A stretch of DNA of 64,000 nt from Sulfuritortus calidifontis (GCF_003967275.1 NZ_AP018721.1:1054001-1118000); one strand, 5' to 3'; counted from the first letter of the stretch, positions 38,915-48,398 are shown. A program made the numbers and translations. Notes: a model not told the origin generated them from the sequence alone.

Positions 38915-40699
38915 CTAGAAGCCGAGGCTGCGGGCAGCCTGGTAGAACAGGAAGCTCACCGTCCAGGCCAGGGTCAGCGGCCAAACCAGAGCGAGCAGGG
39001 TGTAGCCCCAGCTCTTCGATTCCTGGCGGATGGTCGATAGGGTGGCCAGGCAGGGCGTGTAGATCAGGGTGAACAGCATGAAGCTGTAGGCCTGCACCCA
39101 GTCGAGCTTTTGCGCCAGCAGCCGGCTCAGCTCGTCGCCGCCTTGGCCGTAGATCACGGCCAGGGCGCCGATCACGATCTCCTTGGCGACGAAACCGAAC
39201 AGCAGGGCGATGGAGAGCAGGCTGTCGAGGCCCAGCGGCGCCATCAAGGGGGCGGCCAGCTCGGCCAGGCGGCCGGCCAGGGTTGCGGCGCTGGCCGGCG
39301 CGGCGTCGAACGGGTAATGGGTGAGAAACCAGACCAGGACGACACCGGCGACGATGAAACCGCCGGCCGCACGGAGGAAATGCCCGGCGCTGCGCCAGCC
39401 TTCGAGCAGCAGAAAGCGCAGCGTCGGCAGGCGATAGGGCGGCAGTTCCAGCATCAATGGGTCGCGGCTGTGGTAGCGGCCGCGCCAGACCAAGGCGGTG
39501 AGGAAGACCATGACGAAGCTCATCAGGTAGAGCGAGAACAGGGCCAGCGCCGCGGCCTTGGGCGCGAAGATGGCGCCGATGAGAAAGAGGAAGACCTGCA
39601 GCCGGGCCGAGCAGAGCGAGAACGGAATCACCAGCATGGTCAGCCGGCGCAGACCGGGTGAGCGCATCACCCGGGTGCCGAGGATGGCCGGCACGTTGCA
39701 GCCGAAACCCATCAGCTGCATGACAAAGGCGCGGCCGTCGAGGCCGAGCCGATGCATCAGGGCGTCCATCAGGAAGGCGGCGCGCGAGAGGTAGCCGCTG
39801 TCCTCCACCACGGCCATGACCAGGAAGAAGATGATGATGATGGGCAGGAAGGTGACGACCGTGCCCAGGCCGTCGTACAGGCCTTCGACCAGGAAGCTCT
39901 GCGCCCCGGCCGGCAGGCCCTGGACGGCGGGCAGGAGCCAGGCGTCCTTGATGCTGCCGAGCAGCCAGTCCAGGCCATCCTGCAGCGGCGTGCCGATGCT
40001 GTAGATGGCCTGGAAGGCGAGGTACATCACGGCGAAGAACAGCGGCAGGCCGAGCCAGGGGTGGAGCATGAGCCGGTCGATGCGGTCGGTGACGCTGGCC
40101 GGCACTTGCACCGGCGTGCTGACGCTCTGGCTGACCAGCGCGCTCAGCTCGTGCTCGATCGAATCGTCCTGTTCGAAGGCGGTCTTGTCGGCCAGTTGCA
40201 GCTTGGGGTGCCGATGCACTTGCTCGACCAGGGTCTGGCGGACCAGCTCGAAGCCGCTGCCGAACTTGGCCGACAGGGTGCGGACCGGGGCGCCGAGGGC
40301 CTGCGACAGACGCTCGGCATCGACCCGCACCCCCAGCTTCTTCGCCTCGTCCGCCATGTTGAGCAGCAACACCATGGGCAGGCCCAAGGCCTTGAGCTGC
40401 AAGGGCAGGGCGAGCTGGCGATCGAGCTGGGTCGCATTGAGCACGACGACGAAGAGATTGACCGGCTGGCTTTCCAAGAAGCGGCGCACCACCAGTTCGT
40501 CCTCGGAAAAGCCGTGCATGTTGTAGATGCCGGGCAGGTCGACCACCTCGACCATGGCGTCGCCCAGCAGGATCTTGGCCGACAGGAGGTCGACCGTGAT
40601 GCCGGGCCAGTTGCCGATGCGGGCGCCGGCGCCGGTCAGCCGGTTGAAGAAGGTGGATTTGCCCGTGTTGGGCATGCCCAGCAGGGCGATGCGTTTCAT
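38915..40699 (-). CDS. feoB: Ferrous iron transporter FeoB
   Basis: 594 residues, shorter than E. coli FeoB (773). N-terminal G domain with P-loop GMPNTGKSTFFNRLTGA, switch region and DLPGIYNMHG. A helical spacer precedes about eight membrane helices, including the two Gate-like regions (FMQLMGFGCNVPAILGTRVM and IPFSLCSARLQVFLFLIGAIF). Imports Fe2+ in a GTP-dependent way. It overlaps feoA by four bases (ATGA). The Fur box before feoA should give iron repression. Confidence 0.95.
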   Translation of the reverse strand: MKRIALLGMPNTGKSTFFNRLTGAGARIGNWPGITVDLLSAKILLGDAMVEVVDLPGIYNMHGFSEDELVVRRFLESQPVNLFVVVLNATQLDRQLALPLQLKALGLPMVLLLNMADEAKKLGVRVDAERLSQALGAPVRTLSAKFGSGFELVRQTLVEQVHRHPKLQLADKTAFEQDDSIEHELSALVSQSVSTPVQVPASVTDRIDRLMLHPWLGLPLFFAVMYLAFQAIYSIGTPLQDGLDWLLGSIKDAWLLPAVQGLPAGAQSFLVEGLYDGLGTVVTFLPIIIIFFLVMAVVEDSGYLSRAAFLMDALMHRLGLDGRAFVMQLMGFGCNVPAILGTRVMRSPGLRRLTMLVIPFSLCSARLQVFLFLIGAIFAPKAAALALFSLYLMSFVMVFLTALVWRGRYHSRDPLMLELPPYRLPTLRFLLLEGWRSAGHFLRAAGGFIVAGVVLVWFLTHYPFDAAPASAATLAGRLAELAAPLMAPLGLDSLLSIALLFGFVAKEIVIGALAVIYGQGGDELSRLLAQKLDWVQAYSFMLFTLIYTPCLATLSTIRQESKSWGYTLLALVWPLTLAWTVSFLFYQAARSLGF

Positions 40700-40926
40700 A
40701 CCGCGAGGCAGATGCTGATCTGGGCGGCCTCGTTGCGGCGGAGCATGAGGTCGGTGTGGCCGATGCGGACCTGGATCGGGCCGTTGAGCGGGGCGCGGCG
40801 GATTACCTCGATCGTGCTGCCAGGCCGTAGGCCCAGACCGGCCATGCGCCGGGCCAGTTCCTTGCCGACATGCAGGTCGTGGATGGTGCCGCGCATGCGA
40901 GGTTTGAGTTGATCGAGCGGGGTCAT
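40696..40926 (-). CDS. feoA: Ferrous iron transport accessory protein FeoA
   Basis: 76 residues with the SH3-like FeoA fold (RRMAGLGLRPGSTIEVIRRAP). It supports FeoB function. The ATG at 40926 has GAGG six bases upstream; an in-frame ATG at 40941 lies inside the Fur box and is less likely. Confidence 0.92.
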   Translation of the reverse strand: MTPLDQLKPRMRGTIHDLHVGKELARRMAGLGLRPGSTIEVIRRAPLNGPIQVRIGHTDLMLRRNEAAQISICLAV

Positions 40927-40940
40927 GATCGCCTCTGTCA

Positions 40941-40955
40941 TGAGAATGATTCTCA
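40941..40955 (-). promoter_or_regulatory. Fur box upstream of feoAB
   Basis: TGAGAATGATTCTCA matches the 7-1-7 Fur consensus TGATAAT-N-ATTATCA at 12 of 14 defined positions and is a perfect palindrome around its centre. It lies 15 bases before the feoA start. Confidence 0.8.
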
Positions 40956-40989
40956 TGCTACTAAAAACATCAGCGGATGTACAGGTCTT

Positions 40990-42549
40990 TTAAAGGCTTG
41001 GTTTGGTTTTGTCTTCGAGCAGGCTGGCCAGGCGTGAAGGCCACTCGGCCGATGCCTCGGCGCGGAAGACGGCGACCCGTTTGGACTCCGCGGCGGTGAA
41101 CGGCTCGACGGCCTGAAGCTGGGCCTCAAGCACGGCGAGGTCGGCCTCAGAGGCGTCGTCGGCCCGGGCCATGCGCTGCTGCACGCGCTGGCGCAACAGG
41201 GGCTCATCGGCCTGCAGGTCGAGGATACGCAGCGGCAGTCCCCTGGCCTCGGCCAACGCGACGAAGGGTGCGCGGTGGGCCTGCTTGAGGAAGGTGGCGT
41301 CGACGATCACGCGGTAGCCGGCCTGCAGGAGCGTTGTCGCCAATTCGAGCAGGTTCTGGAAGGTGCGTGCGCTGGCCGCCTCGGTGTAGATGCCGCCTTC
41401 GATGCGGCGGCTGTCGTCCAGGGCGTCGAGGCCGAACAGGCGCTTGCGCTCGACATCGGAGCGCAGGCGCACGGCGCCGAAACGCTCCAGCGCCATTTGC
41501 GCCAGCCAGGTCTTGCCCGAGCCGGAGACGCCATGCATGAGAAAGAGCGCGGCCGGCTGCGGCTGGGCGAGCGTCTCGGCCAGGGCGAGGTAGTCCGGCA
41601 GTTCGCTCGCTGGGCTTGGCTGCTGACGCGCCCGGATGGTCGCGACCTTGGCCCGGACCATGGCCCGGTAGACGAGATAGAAGCGGAATACGTCGAGCCC
41701 GGTGTAATCGCCGGTGTGTTCGAGATAGCGGTTGAGCAGGCGCCAGGCGAGGTCGGGCCGGGCGCGATGCATGAGGTCCATGAACAGGAAGGCCAGCTCG
41801 CTCAGCAGGTCGATCCAGCGCAGGCCGGGGTTGAATTCGATGCAGTCGAAGATGAGCGGTGCATCATTGACCCAGGCGATGTTGCCCAGATGCAGGTCGC
41901 CGTGGCATTCGCGGATGGCGCCGGCGCGCTTGCGTTCGGCCAGGCGTGGCGCCAGGCGCTGGCCTTCGCTCCGGGTCCAGGCCTCCAGGGCATCGAGCCG
42001 GCCCAGCAGGCTGCACTCGGGCTGCAGGGCGCGAATCTGGGCGAAGTTCTCCTGGGCGGGTTGCAGCACGGCGGCCGGTTCGCCGTAGGGGCTGTCGGTG
42101 GAGGCAGCGGGCAGGCCGCGGTGGAAGCGGGCGATGACATCGGCGATGGCATCGACCTGCGCTGCGCTGATTGCATTTGCCCGGTCGAGCGTGGCCTCGG
42201 GCGGGAAGGCGCGCATGCGCACGGCCCATTCCAACACGGGCCCAGCGCCGCCGATGCGGGGCGCCGCCAGGCTGCCGGTGACGGGGACGACGTCGAGATA
42301 GATGTCCGGCGCCAGCCGGCGGTTGAGCCGGATCTCCTCCTCGCAGAAATGCCGGCGTTTTTCCAGCGTGCTGAAATCGAGAAAGCCCAGGTCGAGCGGT
42401 TTTTTCAGCTTGTAGGCGAACTCGCCCGCGATCAGCACCCAGGAGATGTGGGTCTCGATCAGGCGCACCTGGCCTGCCGGATGCGGGTAGGCGTCTGGCG
42501 CGAGCAGACCGGCGATCAGGGCAGGGGGCATGGCAATCGACGAAGACAC
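40990..42549 (-). CDS. APH-like phosphotransferase fused to an AAA/P-loop kinase domain
   Basis: 519 residues. The N-terminal two thirds resembles the aminoglycoside phosphotransferase/kinase fold: AYKLKKPLDLGFLDFSTL, RECHGDLHLGNIAW with the catalytic Asp, then LIFDCIEFNPGLRWID. From about residue 335 a P-loop (LFLMHGVSGSGKTWLAQ) starts a small nucleoside-kinase-like domain (RLRSDVERKRLFGLD and VIVDATFLKQAHRAPF). Such fusions are widespread and uncharacterised, and the substrate is unknown. It sits between the feo and fbp iron operons without an obvious iron role. A start at 42531 (MPPALIAG) is also possible. Confidence 0.85.
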   Translation of the reverse strand: MSSSIAMPPALIAGLLAPDAYPHPAGQVRLIETHISWVLIAGEFAYKLKKPLDLGFLDFSTLEKRRHFCEEEIRLNRRLAPDIYLDVVPVTGSLAAPRIGGAGPVLEWAVRMRAFPPEATLDRANAISAAQVDAIADVIARFHRGLPAASTDSPYGEPAAVLQPAQENFAQIRALQPECSLLGRLDALEAWTRSEGQRLAPRLAERKRAGAIRECHGDLHLGNIAWVNDAPLIFDCIEFNPGLRWIDLLSELAFLFMDLMHRARPDLAWRLLNRYLEHTGDYTGLDVFRFYLVYRAMVRAKVATIRARQQPSPASELPDYLALAETLAQPQPAALFLMHGVSGSGKTWLAQMALERFGAVRLRSDVERKRLFGLDALDDSRRIEGGIYTEAASARTFQNLLELATTLLQAGYRVIVDATFLKQAHRAPFVALAEARGLPLRILDLQADEPLLRQRVQQRMARADDASEADLAVLEAQLQAVEPFTAAESKRVAVFRAEASAEWPSRLASLLEDKTKPSL

Positions 42550-42577
42550 ACGCCTTCATCATAGCTGCCGGGCGTTT

Positions 42578-43645
42578 TTATTCCTGGCTGCGGAAGGCGA
42601 TCACGTGGTCGATGTCGAGCCGGATGCCGATCTTCTCGCCGATGGCGTGGTTGTGGTGCGAGGGCACCAGGGTGAGCACCCGGTGGCCGGTGGGCAGGCG
42701 CAGGGTGTAGAGGAACTCGGCGCCGCGGAAGGCCTTGCGCTCGACCTCGGCCTGCATCGGGCTGGCATCGTCGTGCAGGATGTCGTCGGGCCGGATCAGC
42801 ACATCGACCTTGCAACCCTTGCCGCACACGGCGCAACCGCCGCTGCTGGCGCACTCGCCCGGGATGCGGCCGTCGAGCACGCCCAGTTCGATCTCCACCT
42901 GCTTGTCGCTCAGCACCTGGCCGGGCAGGAACACGCCCTGGCCGATGAAGTCGGCGACGAAGCGGTTGGCCGGCTCGTGATACAGGGTGTAGGGCGCGGC
43001 CCACTGCTGGATCAGGCCGTCGTTCATCACCCCCACCATGTCGGCCATGGCGAAGGCCTCGTGCTGGTCATGGGTGACCAGGAGCGCGGTGATCGCCTCG
43101 TGCTTGAGGATGTCGCGCACTTCGAGCGAGAGCTTTTCCCGCAGCTCGACATCGAGGTTGGAGAAGGGCTCATCCAGCAGCAACAGCCGCGGCCGCGGCG
43201 CCAGGGCGCGGGCCAGGGCCACGCGCTGCTGCTGGCCGCCGGAGAGCTGGTGCGGATAGGCCCCGGCCTCGCGGGCCAGGCCCACGAGGTCGAGCATCTC
43301 CTCGATCCGGTTGTTGCGGTCGGCGGCCGGCAGATGGCCCAGGCCGAAGCCGACGTTGGCCGCCACGCTGAGATGGGGGAACAGGGCGTAGTCCTGGAAC
43401 ACCAGGCCGACCCGACGCTTTTCCGCCGGCAGGCAATGGCCGGCCCGGGCGATGACCTCGTTGTCGAGATAGATGGCGCCGCTCTTGATCTGCTCGAAAC
43501 CGGCGATCAGGCGCAGGGCGGTGGTCTTGCCGCAGCCGGAGGGCCCGAGCAGGCAGCCGATCTGGCCCGCTTTCAGGGTGAAGGAGACGTCCTTGAGCAC
43601 CGGCTTGCTGCCGTAGGACTGGGCGACGTGTTCAAGTGTGAGCAT
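42578..43645 (-). CDS. fbpC: Ferric iron ABC transporter ATP-binding protein
   Basis: 355 residues. Walker A GPSGCGKTT (residues 34-42), signature LSGGQQQRVALARAL (about 134-148), Walker B LLLLDEPFSNLD, and H-loop VTHDQHEAF. The C-terminal regulatory (TOBE-like) domain holds an unusual cysteine cluster, Cys265, Cys271, Cys274 and Cys278 (ECASSGGCAVCGKGCKVD), that could bind metal. It overlaps the fbpB gene by 14 bases. Confidence 0.94.
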   Translation of the reverse strand: MLTLEHVAQSYGSKPVLKDVSFTLKAGQIGCLLGPSGCGKTTALRLIAGFEQIKSGAIYLDNEVIARAGHCLPAEKRRVGLVFQDYALFPHLSVAANVGFGLGHLPAADRNNRIEEMLDLVGLAREAGAYPHQLSGGQQQRVALARALAPRPRLLLLDEPFSNLDVELREKLSLEVRDILKHEAITALLVTHDQHEAFAMADMVGVMNDGLIQQWAAPYTLYHEPANRFVADFIGQGVFLPGQVLSDKQVEIELGVLDGRIPGECASSGGCAVCGKGCKVDVLIRPDDILHDDASPMQAEVERKAFRGAEFLYTLRLPTGHRVLTLVPSHHNHAIGEKIGIRLDIDHVIAFRSQE

Positions 43646-45296
43646 GTTCGGTGTGCTTGATCAGCCAATAGGTCGGCAGCAGGCCGACCAGGACGATGAC
43701 CGCCGCGGGCAGGGCGGCGCGCTCCCACTCGCCTTCGGAGGTCATCTCGAAAACCCGCACCGCCAGGGTGTCCCAGCCGAAGGGCCGGGTCATCAGGGTG
43801 ATGGGCAGTTCCTTCATGATATCGACGAAGGCCAGGGCCAGGGCGGTGAGCAGACTGGCGCGCAGCATGGGCAGGTGAATGCGGGTCAGGCGCCGGCGAC
43901 CGACCACGCCCAGGCTCTGCGCCGCCTCGTCGACCGAGCGGGTGATGCGGGAGAGGCCCGACTCGACCGGGCCGAAGCCGACCGCGAGGAAGCGGGCGCA
44001 ATAGGCCAGCAGCATGATCAAGAGCGTGCCGGAGAGGACCTGGCCGTCGAGGCGGAAGAAGGCGATGAGCTGGTTGTCCAGCCAGGCCACGGGGATGAAG
44101 ATGCCCACCGCCAGCACCGTGCCGGGCAGGGCGTAGCCCAGGGTGGCCAGGCGCGCGGTCAGGCGCATGGCCGGGGTCGGCCGCAGCCTTTGGGCATAGC
44201 CGAGCACCAGGGCGAGAGCGACCACGATCAGGGCGCCCAGGGCCGAGAGCAGCAGCGAGTGCCAGGCGAAGCCGAGATAGCGGGCATCGAAATCCTGGGC
44301 ATAGACGCCCGCCGCCCAATCGGCGATCTGGAGCACGGGCACGACGAAGGCCAGGCCGAAGACCCCGGCCGACCAGGCGAAGGCGAGCAGCGCGCCGCCG
44401 CCCCTGAGCGCGATGCGCGCCGGAATCTGGCTCGCCCGGGTCGATGCGGCATAGCTGCGCCGGCTGCGCGCGAGGTTTTCCAGCACGGCCACCACGAACA
44501 CGAAGAAGATCAGGATCGAGGCGAGCTGGGCCGCGGCCGGCAGCGAGAACATGGAGAACCAGGCCTTGTAGATGGCGGTGGTGAAGGTGTTGTAGTTGAA
44601 CACCGAGACCGTGCCGAAGTCGGCCAGGGTCTCCATCAGGGCCAACATGACGCCGGCGGTGATGCCAGGCCGGGCCATGGGCAGCGCCACGCGGAAGAAG
44701 GCGCGCCAGCGCGGCACCCCGAGCGACTGCGCGGCTTCGGTCAGGCGCGGGCCCATGCCCTGGAAGGCGGCGCGCGCCGTGAGATAGACGTAAGGGTAGA
44801 GCGCCAGGACCATGACCAGGATGACCCCGGCGCGCGAGCGGATCGGCGGCAGCCAGTGGATGCCCCAGCTCTCGCGCAGCCAGGTGGCGAGGGGGCCGGT
44901 GAAATCGAGCAGGCCGAGCCAGACGAAGGCGGTGACATAGGCCGGCAGGGCCAGCGGCAGCAGCAGGGCCCAGGCGAAGAAGCGCCGGCCCGGGTAATCG
45001 CAGGCGGCGGTGAGCCAGGCCAGGCTCACCCCGAGCAGGCTGACGCCGAGGCCGACCCCGAGTGCGAGCCAGGCCGTGTTGACCAGCAGCTCGGGCAGGA
45101 CGTGACGCCACAGATGCTGCCAGATGACCTGGTCCGGATGCAGCAGGTGGCCGAGCAGGACCAGGACCGGGACGGCGGTGATCAGGGCGATCGGCGCTGC
45201 CGCCAGCCAGGGCGAGGCGGGCAATGAAACGAAGCGAGCGCCTGCAAGAGGCGCTCGGATCGGGCCGGTGGGAGGATTCATGTCAGGTCCGGACAT
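43632..45296 (-). CDS. fbpB: Ferric iron ABC transporter permease
   Basis: 554 residues with about twelve hydrophobic helices in two homologous halves. EAA loops are visible as LTEAAQSLGVPRWRAFFRVA and VDEAAQSLGVVGRRRLTRIH, the contact points for FbpC. Forms the inner-membrane channel for Fe3+ released by FbpA. Alternative start at 45281 (MNPPTGP). Confidence 0.95.
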   Translation of the reverse strand: MSGPDMNPPTGPIRAPLAGARFVSLPASPWLAAAPIALITAVPVLVLLGHLLHPDQVIWQHLWRHVLPELLVNTAWLALGVGLGVSLLGVSLAWLTAACDYPGRRFFAWALLLPLALPAYVTAFVWLGLLDFTGPLATWLRESWGIHWLPPIRSRAGVILVMVLALYPYVYLTARAAFQGMGPRLTEAAQSLGVPRWRAFFRVALPMARPGITAGVMLALMETLADFGTVSVFNYNTFTTAIYKAWFSMFSLPAAAQLASILIFFVFVVAVLENLARSRRSYAASTRASQIPARIALRGGGALLAFAWSAGVFGLAFVVPVLQIADWAAGVYAQDFDARYLGFAWHSLLLSALGALIVVALALVLGYAQRLRPTPAMRLTARLATLGYALPGTVLAVGIFIPVAWLDNQLIAFFRLDGQVLSGTLLIMLLAYCARFLAVGFGPVESGLSRITRSVDEAAQSLGVVGRRRLTRIHLPMLRASLLTALALAFVDIMKELPITLMTRPFGWDTLAVRVFEMTSEGEWERAALPAAVIVLVGLLPTYWLIKHTEHAHT

Positions 45297-45329
45297 CAGG
45301 GCCGGATTCTACCCTGAGCCGGCGGCACC

Positions 45330-46343
45330 TCATTTGTAGCCGGCACGGTCCATCAGCATCACGGCCCGGGTCTGCAGGCGGCCGGCCTCGGCGACGTTGA
45401 TCAGGTTCTGGCGGAAGCTGCCCCAGGCGGCGACCGTGGGGTCGGGCTTGACCTTGGGATTGACCGGGTATTCCAGATTGACGTCGGCATAGAGGTTTTG
45501 CGCCTTGTCCGAGGCCAGCCACTCGAGCAGGCGGATCGCCTCCTGCCTGCGCTTGGCGTGCCGGGTGACGCCGGCGCCGGAGACGTTGACGTGGACACCC
45601 GCGTTCGGGGCCTTGGCATTCTGGTTCGGCCAGAAGATGGCCAGCGGCAGGTTGGGCTTCTTTTCCATCAGCCGGCCGAAGTAATAGGTGTTGACCAGGG
45701 TCACGTCGCACAGGCCGGCGGCCACCGCCTCCATGGCCTTGGTGTCGTCCGGCAGGGGATCGGTCGCCAGGTTGGCGACCCAGCCGCGCACGATCTGCTC
45801 GGTCTTCGGCTCGCCGTATTCCTTGATCATCATCGCCACCAGCGACTGGTTGTACACCTTCTTCGAGGTGCGCAGGCAGAGCCGGCCCTTCCACTTCGGG
45901 TCGGCCAGGTCTTCATAGCTGGAAAGCTCGCCCGGCTTCACCTTGTTCGGGTTGTAGATGATGGTGCGGGCCCGCACCGACAGGCCGAACCATTCATTGC
46001 CCGGGTCGCGCAGGTGGGCCGGGATGTTGGCCTGCAGGCTTTTGGAGTCGACCGGCTGCAGCAGGCCTTCCTCGGCGGCCTGCCAGAGGTTGCCGGCATC
46101 CACCGTCATGAACAGATCGGCCGGGGTGTTCGCGCCCTCGGCCTTCAGGCGCGCCATGAGCGGGCCTTCCTTGTCGGTGACGAACTTGACCGTCACGCCG
46201 GTCTCCTTGGTGTAGGCATCGAACAGCGGCTTGATCAACTGCTCGTTGCGGGCGGAATAGACCACGACCTCGGCGGCGAGGGCGGCGGTGGTGAGACTCA
46301 AGGCCAGCAAGGCCAGGCTGGTGCGGATAAGGCGCATATACAA
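45330..46343 (-). CDS. fbpA: Ferric iron periplasmic binding protein
   Basis: 337 residues. Signal peptide ([16 protein letters not shown]) then [19 protein letters not shown]. The paired tyrosines of [12 protein letters not shown] (about residues 215-218) are the expected Fe3+ ligands. Delivers ferric iron to FbpBC. Divergent from hemP with two Fur-like sites in between. Confidence 0.95.
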   Translation of the reverse strand: MYMRLIRTSLALLALSLTTAALAAEVVVYSARNEQLIKPLFDAYTKETGVTVKFVTDKEGPLMARLKAEGANTPADLFMTVDAGNLWQAAEEGLLQPVDSKSLQANIPAHLRDPGNEWFGLSVRARTIIYNPNKVKPGELSSYEDLADPKWKGRLCLRTSKKVYNQSLVAMMIKEYGEPKTEQIVRGWVANLATDPLPDDTKAMEAVAAGLCDVTLVNTYYFGRLMEKKPNLPLAIFWPNQNAKAPNAGVHVNVSGAGVTRHAKRRQEAIRLLEWLASDKAQNLYADVNLEYPVNPKVKPDPTVAAWGSFRQNLINVAEAGRLQTRAVMLMDRAGYK

Positions 46344-46390
46344 CTCCTATCAGGACAGGTTGAATCAGGGTGAGGTGATTTAATCAGAAA

Positions 46391-46405
46391 TGAGAACAAT
46401 TATCA
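46391..46405. promoter_or_regulatory. Fur box A, fbpA/hemP intergenic region
   Basis: TGAGAACAATTATCA matches TGATAAT-N-ATTATCA at 12 of 14 positions. It lies about 50 bases before fbpA on the minus strand and close to hemP on the plus strand. Confidence 0.7.
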
Positions 46406-46421
46406 ATAGTATTGCAAACAG

Positions 46422-46440
46422 GAATTATTCTCATTATGAT
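46422..46440. promoter_or_regulatory. Fur-like box B, upstream of hemP
   Basis: GAATTATTCTCATTATGAT; the complement reads CATAAT-GAGAAT-AATTC, resembling successive Fur hexamers (NATWAT). It lies 10 to 28 bases before the hemP ATG. Confidence 0.6.
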
Positions 46441-46449
46441 ACCGCCATC

Positions 46450-46647
46450 ATGGATCACCGCGAGAAAACCGTATCACCCACCAAGCCGGCCCATCCCGGC
46501 CGGTTGGCGCCCGAGGCGCCAGGCGGGAGCCGGACGATCGACGCCGGCAGCCTGTTCGGCACTGCCCGGGTGGTGCTGATCGAATACCGGGGCGAACGCT
46601 ATCAGCTCCGGCAGACACGCAACGGCAAGTTGATCCTGACCAAATAA
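46450..46647 (+). CDS. hemP: Hemin uptake protein HemP
   Basis: 65 residues. The conserved HemP end is present: SLFGTARVVLIEYRGERYQL and RQTRNGKLILTK. HemP is an iron-repressed small protein needed for haem uptake regulation in some betaproteobacteria. The ATG at 46450 gives the normal length; longer frames run into the Fur boxes. First gene of a probable iron-uptake operon. Confidence 0.9.
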   Translation: MDHREKTVSPTKPAHPGRLAPEAPGGSRTIDAGSLFGTARVVLIEYRGERYQLRQTRNGKLILTK

Positions 46648-46728
46648 GCATTACCCCAGCGCCAGCCAAAGGGCTTCTCCGCCCTGGTAGCCAGCCGGAT
46701 ACCTGGAAACCGTAAGTAAGGAGAAGTC

Positions 46729-48081
46729 ATGTTCAACCACAAGCTGCCGGCGCTCTGTCTGATGGGTTGCCTGGCCCTGCCGGCCCAGGCCGCAAGCGAT
46801 AGCGAACTCCTGTTGCAGGAGATCAAACGGCTGTCGGAGCGGGTGGCCCAACTGGAGGCCGAGCGCAGTGGCGCTGCGGCCGTGGGAAATAACAGCTTGG
46901 CCGAGCGCCTGGCGCAGGTCGAAAGCCGGGTCGGCGCGCTGCAAAAACCGGTCGAGCGGCTCGAGGCCGTGCAGGGGATTGCCTTCGGGGCCGGGCTGAC
47001 CATGGTGGCGCAGGACGCGCTGGGCGGCGAGGTGCGCGGCAGCCGGAGCCAGGCCAATTACCGTGCCGACATCGAGGTCACTCTGCCCGGCGGCATGATC
47101 GGTCCGGCCCAGGGTGAGCTGTTCGCTCATCTGCGGCTGGGACAGGGTAAAGGCCTGAGCCTGGCCAACCCGAGCTATACGGCCACACCCAATTCCACGG
47201 TCTTCGAACTGCACGATGGCGATTCGGCCGCCCTGCTTGCCCAGGCCTGGTATCAGCTGACGTTGCCGCTGGGCGAAGCGCAGACCGGCACCTCGGCCCG
47301 GATGGAGTTCACCGTCGGCAAGCTCGATCCCTTCATTTTCTTCGATCAGAACGCCATCGCCGGGGACGAAACGACCGCCTTTCTCAACCATGCCTTCGTG
47401 CACAACCCGATGTTGGATTCCGGCGGCGATGTCGGCGTGGACCTGCACGGCTTCACCCCGGGCATCCGCCTGGCCTATCGCCAACCGGGCCTGCGCAACG
47501 ATTACTGGCAGGCCTCGCTCGGCCTGTTCGGCTCGGGGCCGGGCGCCTCGTTCGAGGGCAGCTTCGACAAGCCCTTCGTGATCGGCCAATTGGAGGCCGG
47601 GCAGGAGTTGGGCGCCGGCCTTGCCGGCAGCTACCGGCTCTATGCCTGGAGCAACGGCCGGGCCACTGCCTATGACGGCGTGACGGAGGAGCGCCACAGC
47701 GGTTGGGGCGTGAGCCTGGACCAGCGGATCGCGCAGCACGCCAGCCTGTTCGCCCGCTATGGTCAGTCCACTCAGGGGCGCGTGCGTTTCGATCGGGCGC
47801 TCACGGTCGGCGCGGAGCTTGCCGGTGCAAATTGGGGCCGGGCGCACGACCGGCTGGGTCTGGCGGTGGGCTGGCTCAAGACCGCCGACACCTACCGAGA
47901 CGCCGACCCCGACGGCTATGGCCCCAGCGGCACCGAGCGGCTGGCCGAGCTCTATTACACCTGGCGGCTGAACGAGCAACTGGAGCTCTCGCCCGATCTG
48001 CAGTGGATCGGCCGCCCCGGCGGCAATGGCGCCGCCAGGGAGCTCACCGTGGTCGGCCTGCGCGCCAAGGCCAGTTTCTGA
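46729..48081 (+). CDS. OprB-like outer-membrane porin
   Basis: 450 residues. Signal peptide (ALCLMGCLALPAQA), a coiled-coil helix (LLLQEIKRLSERVAQLEAER and further heptads to residue 75), then a beta-barrel domain with KLDPFIFFDQNAIAGDETTAFLN. The latter is close to the OprB carbohydrate-selective porin signature. It ends LTVVGLRAKASF with a terminal Phe. Its place between hemP and tonB suggests iron regulation, and a role in passing an iron chelator rather than sugar is possible. AAGGAG precedes the ATG. Confidence 0.85.
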   Translation: MFNHKLPALCLMGCLALPAQAASDSELLLQEIKRLSERVAQLEAERSGAAAVGNNSLAERLAQVESRVGALQKPVERLEAVQGIAFGAGLTMVAQDALGGEVRGSRSQANYRADIEVTLPGGMIGPAQGELFAHLRLGQGKGLSLANPSYTATPNSTVFELHDGDSAALLAQAWYQLTLPLGEAQTGTSARMEFTVGKLDPFIFFDQNAIAGDETTAFLNHAFVHNPMLDSGGDVGVDLHGFTPGIRLAYRQPGLRNDYWQASLGLFGSGPGASFEGSFDKPFVIGQLEAGQELGAGLAGSYRLYAWSNGRATAYDGVTEERHSGWGVSLDQRIAQHASLFARYGQSTQGRVRFDRALTVGAELAGANWGRAHDRLGLAVGWLKTADTYRDADPDGYGPSGTERLAELYYTWRLNEQLELSPDLQWIGRPGGNGAARELTVVGLRAKASF

Positions 48082-48098
48082 TCGAAAAGGAGAATGCG

Positions 48099-48398
48099 AT
48101 GCAAACGGAACAAAACGAAATCTTCGTCGCCGCCCTCGACAACCTGGTGCGTTATTCGGTCACCGGCTGCGGCCTGGCCGCCCGGCGGGCAGCCGATCTT
48201 TTGGAACGCCTGTCCGAAACCGGCGAGCTCGATGGCGACATGCGCCGGTTGTACGGCTATTTGAGTGAGATACTGGCCTCGGATATGGCCGAGCACGCAG
48301 CACCGACGCGGGCGGCGGCAACTCAAGCCGCCCGTGCCCGGGCCTGGCTGACCTGGGAATGGGCCGATGGTCTGGGGTGTCGGGGGCTCGCCGGATGA
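48099..48398 (+). CDS. Small unknown protein in the tonB operon
   Basis: 99 residues, helical and alanine-rich (AARRAADLLERLSETGELDG), no signal peptide. AAAAGGAG lies seven bases before the ATG. The stop overlaps the tonB start (ATGA). Family not recognised; the tight coupling suggests a function with TonB-ExbBD. Confidence 0.75.
   Translation: MQTEQNEIFVAALDNLVRYSVTGCGLAARRAADLLERLSETGELDGDMRRLYGYLSEILASDMAEHAAPTRAAATQAARARAWLTWEWADGLGCRGLAG

Noticed and set aside
38915-40699. FeoB as a truncated pseudogene because it is short
   Set aside because: G domain, both Gate-like regions and the terminal helices are present in one frame; short FeoB forms are found in other bacteria.
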